A DNA stretch of 64,000 nucleotides from Lytechinus variegatus (taxonomy: Eukaryota; Echinodermata; Echinoidea; Temnopleuroida; Toxopneustidae), in contig NC_054741.1 of the NCBI RefSeq assembly GCF_018143015.1, positions 50,421,048 to 50,485,047 of the forward strand, given 5' to 3'. A program made the position numbers and the translations under genes. A model generated the notes under the pieces. It saw only the letters and a program-made list of their open reading frames with translations. It had not been told where the DNA came from and ran no database searches. Shown here piece after piece: positions 60,304-64,000 of this stretch. Positions within the stretch are counted from its first letter, which is position 1. Every line of letters starts with the position of its first letter.

Positions 60304-63300
60304 CTATGAAATATGAAGCCAAACCATCAATTGTTACTGCATATTTCTAAATTTCTCTTTGGGAAACGTTCATTTTATTGTATGATGTTTGAACTGGAAC
60401 AAGTTTTCAACTCTGACATAATGAAGTAATCTTATTTTGAGTGTTATATGCCATCCTAAATTATGACTGCACTCTCCTCATATTTAAAAGATTAAAGTGT
60501 ACTCAAGGCTGAAAATTAAGAGATCTGCTTTACCTTTACAGATTTGATGCATGAGGTAAATATTGCCGAATTGTTGGGTTTTTTTTGGCAGGAACATGTT
60601 TTTGTTGCAACGGAGACCTGTTCTTACACACAGGGTTGAAAATATTGAAATAGCTATGATTTCATGTAATAAAGATATGGAAAGCGAAAGTAAGGACATG
60701 ACATCAGTTTACTACCTAATACATATTCACGAGTGAAAACATGTAACTGTTTTCAACAAATAGTGCCAAACTTTCAAATTCAATATTTTCGTTTCTTTTG
60801 GTTTGATTTTCAGTGTTTGCCTTATTTTTTGTAATTCATATTTTATTGATCTTTTTTGACCAGAGGTAATTTGTTGATGTTAAATTAAGATTTTATCATG
60901 TTCAGCCCAGAGTATCCCTTTGAACTTTAAACGTGTAATCAAATAATTATAGCAAAAAGCTGTAAAGATATTTAGAAAGATGTTCTGTATTTAAAGGTAA
61001 ATGCTAGTTTTGGTAACGATATCAAAATGAGTTCGTACAGAATCCAATGAAATGACCACTAAAGTGTCTGTTCGTATAAATAAAACGCATGTGCCAAAGG
61101 ATTCTGGAAGAAATTGTGTAATTGCTGAGAAATCAGCAAATAAGCATGGGATTCGGGTAGGGCGTCGGGCCAGACGCCCTAAGCAATAATTATACATTGT
61201 CCCACGTGCGCTTATCTGTGTTGGGGATCTTCGGTGTGAACGTTTTTCAGCGTAGATTTCAAGATTTCACAAAGTTCAGTTAATTTAACTGTACCATATC
61301 TAGATCCTCGATGATATACTGACAAGCCTTGTTTTACAGACTTTCTCATGAAATCAGTGTTTACTGCAACTACTGGAATTTCTCTTTAAATGAATCAATT
61401 GTAAAATGCATTCCGTGAGTTCTTCTATAAGTGCAATGTATGTTAGATTCAAATATTTTTCTAGTATCCTGATGTTTCTATATTCATATTTATCTATATT
61501 ATAGTATCTATCAGAAATCTTTTCTTATAGGAATAGTAGAGAATGTAATTAGAAATTGGAAATGAAAATTACCGTTTTACAGGAGTGACATCAACAGAGG
61601 TACTGCGAAGGACATTATAGCTGGCAGAGGTGATAGAAGGTTGGATACTAGTAGCATCTGTGATTGTGGACAGTGTTGTGTTAAGAGAGCTGAACCAAGT
61701 CACTTCTGCAAGATTTAACATTGTGCACAGTGTTGTGTTAAGAGAGCTGAATGAATTCAAATACTCAAATAATGAAATATGACAATTTGTCATACTTAAG
61801 CTTCAAACATGTATTAACATTTTTATAGCAAAAAGTTGTTAAGAAATCTAGAAAGATAATCTGTATTTAAAAGAATAAGTTGTTAAGTATAGTCTAAGTT
61901 ATTCCATAGGTGCAATGAAAGCTGAATACACATGTGAAACATATTTTTTTTCTATTTTGAGGTTGCTATTTTTATGTACATAACTCTACACATATATGTA
62001 ATATATATATATATGTCTACATCCTACCAAAGGGCAAAGTCTATCAGTGGGTTTATTCCGTCATAATACACATATAGAAGTAAAGACAAAGGTAGAGGGC
62101 TTTAAGGCAAATTAGGAACAACAAAAGAAGACAAAAAATTTTTGCTTGAAAAATACCGTTTTTCAGGAGTGACCTCAACCGCGGTACTGCGAAGGGCATT
62201 AGAGCTGTCAGAGGTGATAGAGGGGTGAATGCTGGTAGCATCTGTAATTGTGGACAGTGTTGGCTGAACCAAGTCACTTCTGCAAGATTTAACATTGTGC
62301 TGCGTTAAGAGAGCTGAATGAATTCAAATACTCAAATAATGAAATATGACAATTTAATGTCATTATACTTAAGTAAGCTTGAAAAATGTATTCAAATCAA
62401 ATGATTATAGCAAAAAGTTGTAATGAAATCTAGAAAGATGTTTTTTTTTTAAATTACATTTACAAATTGTAAAGTATAGTTAGTCTGAGTTATTCCATAG
62501 GTGCAATGAAAGCTGAATATACACGTATAACATATTTTTCTATTATGAGGTTGCTATATTTATATCCATACTTATATTTGTGTATTTATATTATGCAATA
62601 TATATATCATATGATATACATGAAATATTATCTTTCAAATTTTTTAAATTATTGATACCATAATTCGTATAAATCATTTGAAAAGAGAGAGTAGAATTTG
62701 GAATTGAAAAATACCTTTTTCCAGGAGTGACCTCAATACAGCTACTGTGAAAGTCATGAGACCTGGCAGAGGTGATAGAGGGGTGGATGCTGGTAGCATC
62801 TGTGATTGTGGACAGTGTTGGCTGAACCAAGTCACTTCTGCAAGATTTAACATTGTGCTGTGTTAAGAGAGCTGAATGAATTCAAATACTCAAATAATGA
62901 AATATGACAATTCAATGTCATTATACTTAAGTAAGCTTGAAAAATGTATCCAAATCAAATGATTATAGCAAAAAGTTGTAATGAAATCTAGAAAGATGTT
63001 TTTTTTTTTTAAATAACAAATTGTAAAGTATAGTTAGTCTGAGTTATTCCACAGGTGCAATGAAAGCTGAATATACACGTATAACATATTTTTCTATTAT
63101 GAGGTTGCTATATTTATATCCATACTTATATTTGTGTATTTATATTATGCAATATATATATCATATGATATACATGAAATATCTTTAAAATTTTTTAAAT
63201 TATTGATACCATAATTCGTATAAATCATTTGAAAAGAGAGAGTAGAATTTGAAATTGGAATTGAAAAAATACCTTTTTCCAGGAGTGACCTCAATACAGC

Positions 63301-63942
63301 TACTGTGAAAGGCATGAGACCTGGCAGAGGTGACAGAGGGGTGGATGCTGGTAGCATCTGTGATTGTGGACAGTGTTGGCTGAACCAAGTCACTTCTGCA
63401 AGATTTAACATTGTGCTGTGTTAAGAGAGCTGAATGAATTCAAATACTCAAATAATGAAATATGACAATTTAATGTCATTATACTTAAGCTTGAAAAATG
63501 TATCCAAATCAAATGATTATAGCAAAAAGTTGTAATGAAATCTAGAAAGATGTTCTGTTTTTAAAAGAACAAATTGTAAAGTATCTTTAGTCTGTGAGTT
63601 ATTCCATAGGTGCAATGAAAGGTGAATATGCATGTATAACATATTTTTCTATTATGTGGTTGCTATATTTATATCTATACTTATATTTGTGTATTTATAT
63701 TATGCAATATATATATATCATATGATATACATGAAATATTATCTTTCAAATTTTTTTAATTTATTCCATAATTCGTATAAATCATTTAAAAAGAGAGAGT
63801 AGAATTAGAAATTGGAATTGAAAAATACCGTTTTCCAGGAGTGACTTCAATACTGCTACTGTGAAAGGCATGAGACCTGGCAGAGGTGATAGAGGGGTGG
63901 ATACTGGTAGCATCTGTAATTGTGGACAGAGTTGGCTCACTT
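60033..63942 (-). CDS. Probable Harbinger partner protein (C-terminal part), gene with a tandem exon array
   Basis: The visible coding exons on the minus strand are 63942-63829, 63395-63273, 62837-62715, 62279-62157, possibly 61793-61569 or part of it, and the terminal exon 60303-60033; the 5' part lies beyond the window. All standard copies start after TTGCAG and end at a GGTATTTTTC-type donor, in phase 2 at both ends. Any number can therefore be spliced together and into the last exon (...GK-R-NSQTKRR). The terminal exon is a highly charged coiled coil of the kind found at the C-terminus of SANT/Myb-like Harbinger partner proteins and NAIF1. The repeated 41-residue unit is Ser/Thr-rich and unknown to me. 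No DNA-binding domain is in view, so the partner role is inferred from composition and position opposite the nuclease. Confidence 0.65.
60496..60920. mobile_element. Old, shortened copy of the TTAA-type MITE
   Basis: Left AAGTGTACTCAAGGCTGAAAA after TTAA (60492-60495), right CAGCCCAGAGTATCCCTTTGA. The interior has ATATTCACGAGTGAAAACA and GATTTTCAGTGTTTGC-like words of the family. It is more diverged than the copies at 47135 and 57624 and sits in the last intron of the partner gene. Confidence 0.65.
61569..61793 (-). CDS. Aberrant copy of the repeated exon (copy nearest the last exon)
   Basis: The 41-residue unit is recognisable (LSTITDATSIQPSITSAS, then VDVTPVKR), but a 10-base insertion (TCTCTTAACA, also present in the adjoining intron) shifts the frame right after the normal acceptor. 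Splicing in from another copy would hit a stop. In compensation the upstream intron is open from an ATG at 61793 (MTNCHISLFEYLN...), so this copy could serve as an alternative first exon. The donor is CG|GTAATT. Confidence 0.5.
   Translation of the reverse strand: MTNCHISLFEYLNSFSSLNTTLCTMLNLAEVTWFSSLNTTLSTITDATSIQPSITSASYNVLRSTSVDVTPVKR
62157..62279 (-). CDS. Repeated exon, copy B
   Basis: 123 nt, phase 2-2: SDLVQPTLSTITDATSIHPS, then ITSDSSNALRSTAVEVTPEKR with the last Arg shared with the next exon. Acceptor TTGCAG, donor CG|GTATTT. Confidence 0.7.
62715..62837 (-). CDS. Repeated exon, copy C
   Basis: 123 nt, phase 2-2: SDLVQPTLSTITDATSIHPS, then ITSARSHDFHSSCIEVTPGK. Donor AG|GTATTT. Nearly identical to copy D, including the flanking introns. 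Confidence 0.7.
63273..63395 (-). CDS. Repeated exon, copy D
   Basis: 123 nt, phase 2-2; differs from copy C by only a few bases (HAFHSSC instead of HDFHSSC; VTSAR instead of ITSAR). Confidence 0.7.
63829..63942 (-). CDS. Repeated exon, copy E, with in-frame 9-base deletion
   Basis: 114 nt: SEPTLSTITDATSI... The nine bases for part of DLVQ are lost, keeping phase 2-2. Acceptor CTTGCAG, donor CG|GTATTT. The array probably continues past the window edge. Confidence 0.65.
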
Positions 63943-64000
63943 CTGCAAGAATCAAGATAGTACTGTGTTAAAAGTTAGATGAATTCAAAAACTCAAATAA

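Larger units (their letters stand above)
61560..64000 (-). repeat. Tandem array of about 558-bp units (exon plus intron)
   Basis: Exon starts at 62279, 62837, 63395 and 63942 are 558, 558 and 547 bases apart (the last shortened by indels including the 9-base exon deletion). Introns repeat as well: GTGCAATGAAAGCTGAATA, GAGGTTGCTATATTTATAT, an AATATATATATCATATGATA hairpin and CAAATACTCAAATAATGAAA recur in each. Copies C and D are the most alike; the copy at 61569 is the most diverged. Confidence 0.92.

Noticed and set aside
1-64000. Search for retrovirus-like or Polinton-like elements
   Set aside because: No long terminal repeats, integrase, protease, capsid or packaging ATPase signatures were seen; the retroelements present are LINEs and SINEs.

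Overview
The window looks like nuclear DNA of an echinoderm, most likely a sea urchin. It is AT-rich, its genes have short exons and kilobase introns with GT/AG splice sites, and it holds very many short inverted-repeat elements (MITEs), tRNA-derived SINEs, LINE fragments and microsatellites. The organism is inferred from this style and from the gene families; no sequence search was possible.

Layout. 1-8.9 kb is repeat-rich intergenic DNA: worn LINE pieces and a decayed P-type DNA transposon (about 3719-8427). 8940-21138 (minus) is a seven-exon arrestin-domain-containing (ARRDC) gene encoding 493 residues, whose introns are packed with MITEs. Only 300 bases separate its start codon from that of the next gene, METTL3, the catalytic subunit of the mRNA N6-methyladenosine writer (plus strand, 21439-44147), so 21139-21438 is a shared divergent promoter candidate. 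Twelve METTL3 exons are recognisable, but one exon that must carry the start of the first CCCH zinc finger is missing, and an N-terminal block is not seen. METTL3 introns hold a LINE interrupted by a P-element-related insert, a piggyBac deletion derivative, nested MITEs and SINEs, and two tandem arrays. From about 44.1 to 50.1 kb lie the METTL3 3' region, MITEs and two microsatellites. 50095 to the end is a Harbinger (PIF) locus: an apparently intact five-exon HARBI1-like nuclease gene (50299-59465, 350 residues) facing, tail to tail, a minus-strand gene whose last exon encodes a charged coiled coil and whose upstream exons are a tandem array of one Ser/Thr-rich 41-residue exon. That gene continues past the right edge.

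The most striking pattern is that exon edges have been turned into tandem repeats three times. In METTL3, the 5' edge of the exon at 35068 with its splice acceptor is amplified upstream (33205-35067), and the 3' edge of the catalytic DPPW exon with its splice donor is amplified downstream (36116-37440). In the Harbinger locus, pieces of the last nuclease exon recur downstream (59514-59925), and a whole 123-nt exon is repeated about every 558 bases (62157-63942). The METTL3 arrays would confront the splicing machinery with eight decoy acceptors and about nine decoy donors identical or nearly identical to the true ones.

Other points: a SINE with a 7SL-RNA-like head at 51793; a family of about 555-bp MITEs with TTAA target duplications (ends at 1-137, 47135-47689, 57624-58178); and a piggyBac-type MITE sitting exactly in the TTAA of another MITE (9856-11223). 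No virus-derived element, rRNA gene, CRISPR array or convincing functional tRNA gene was seen.
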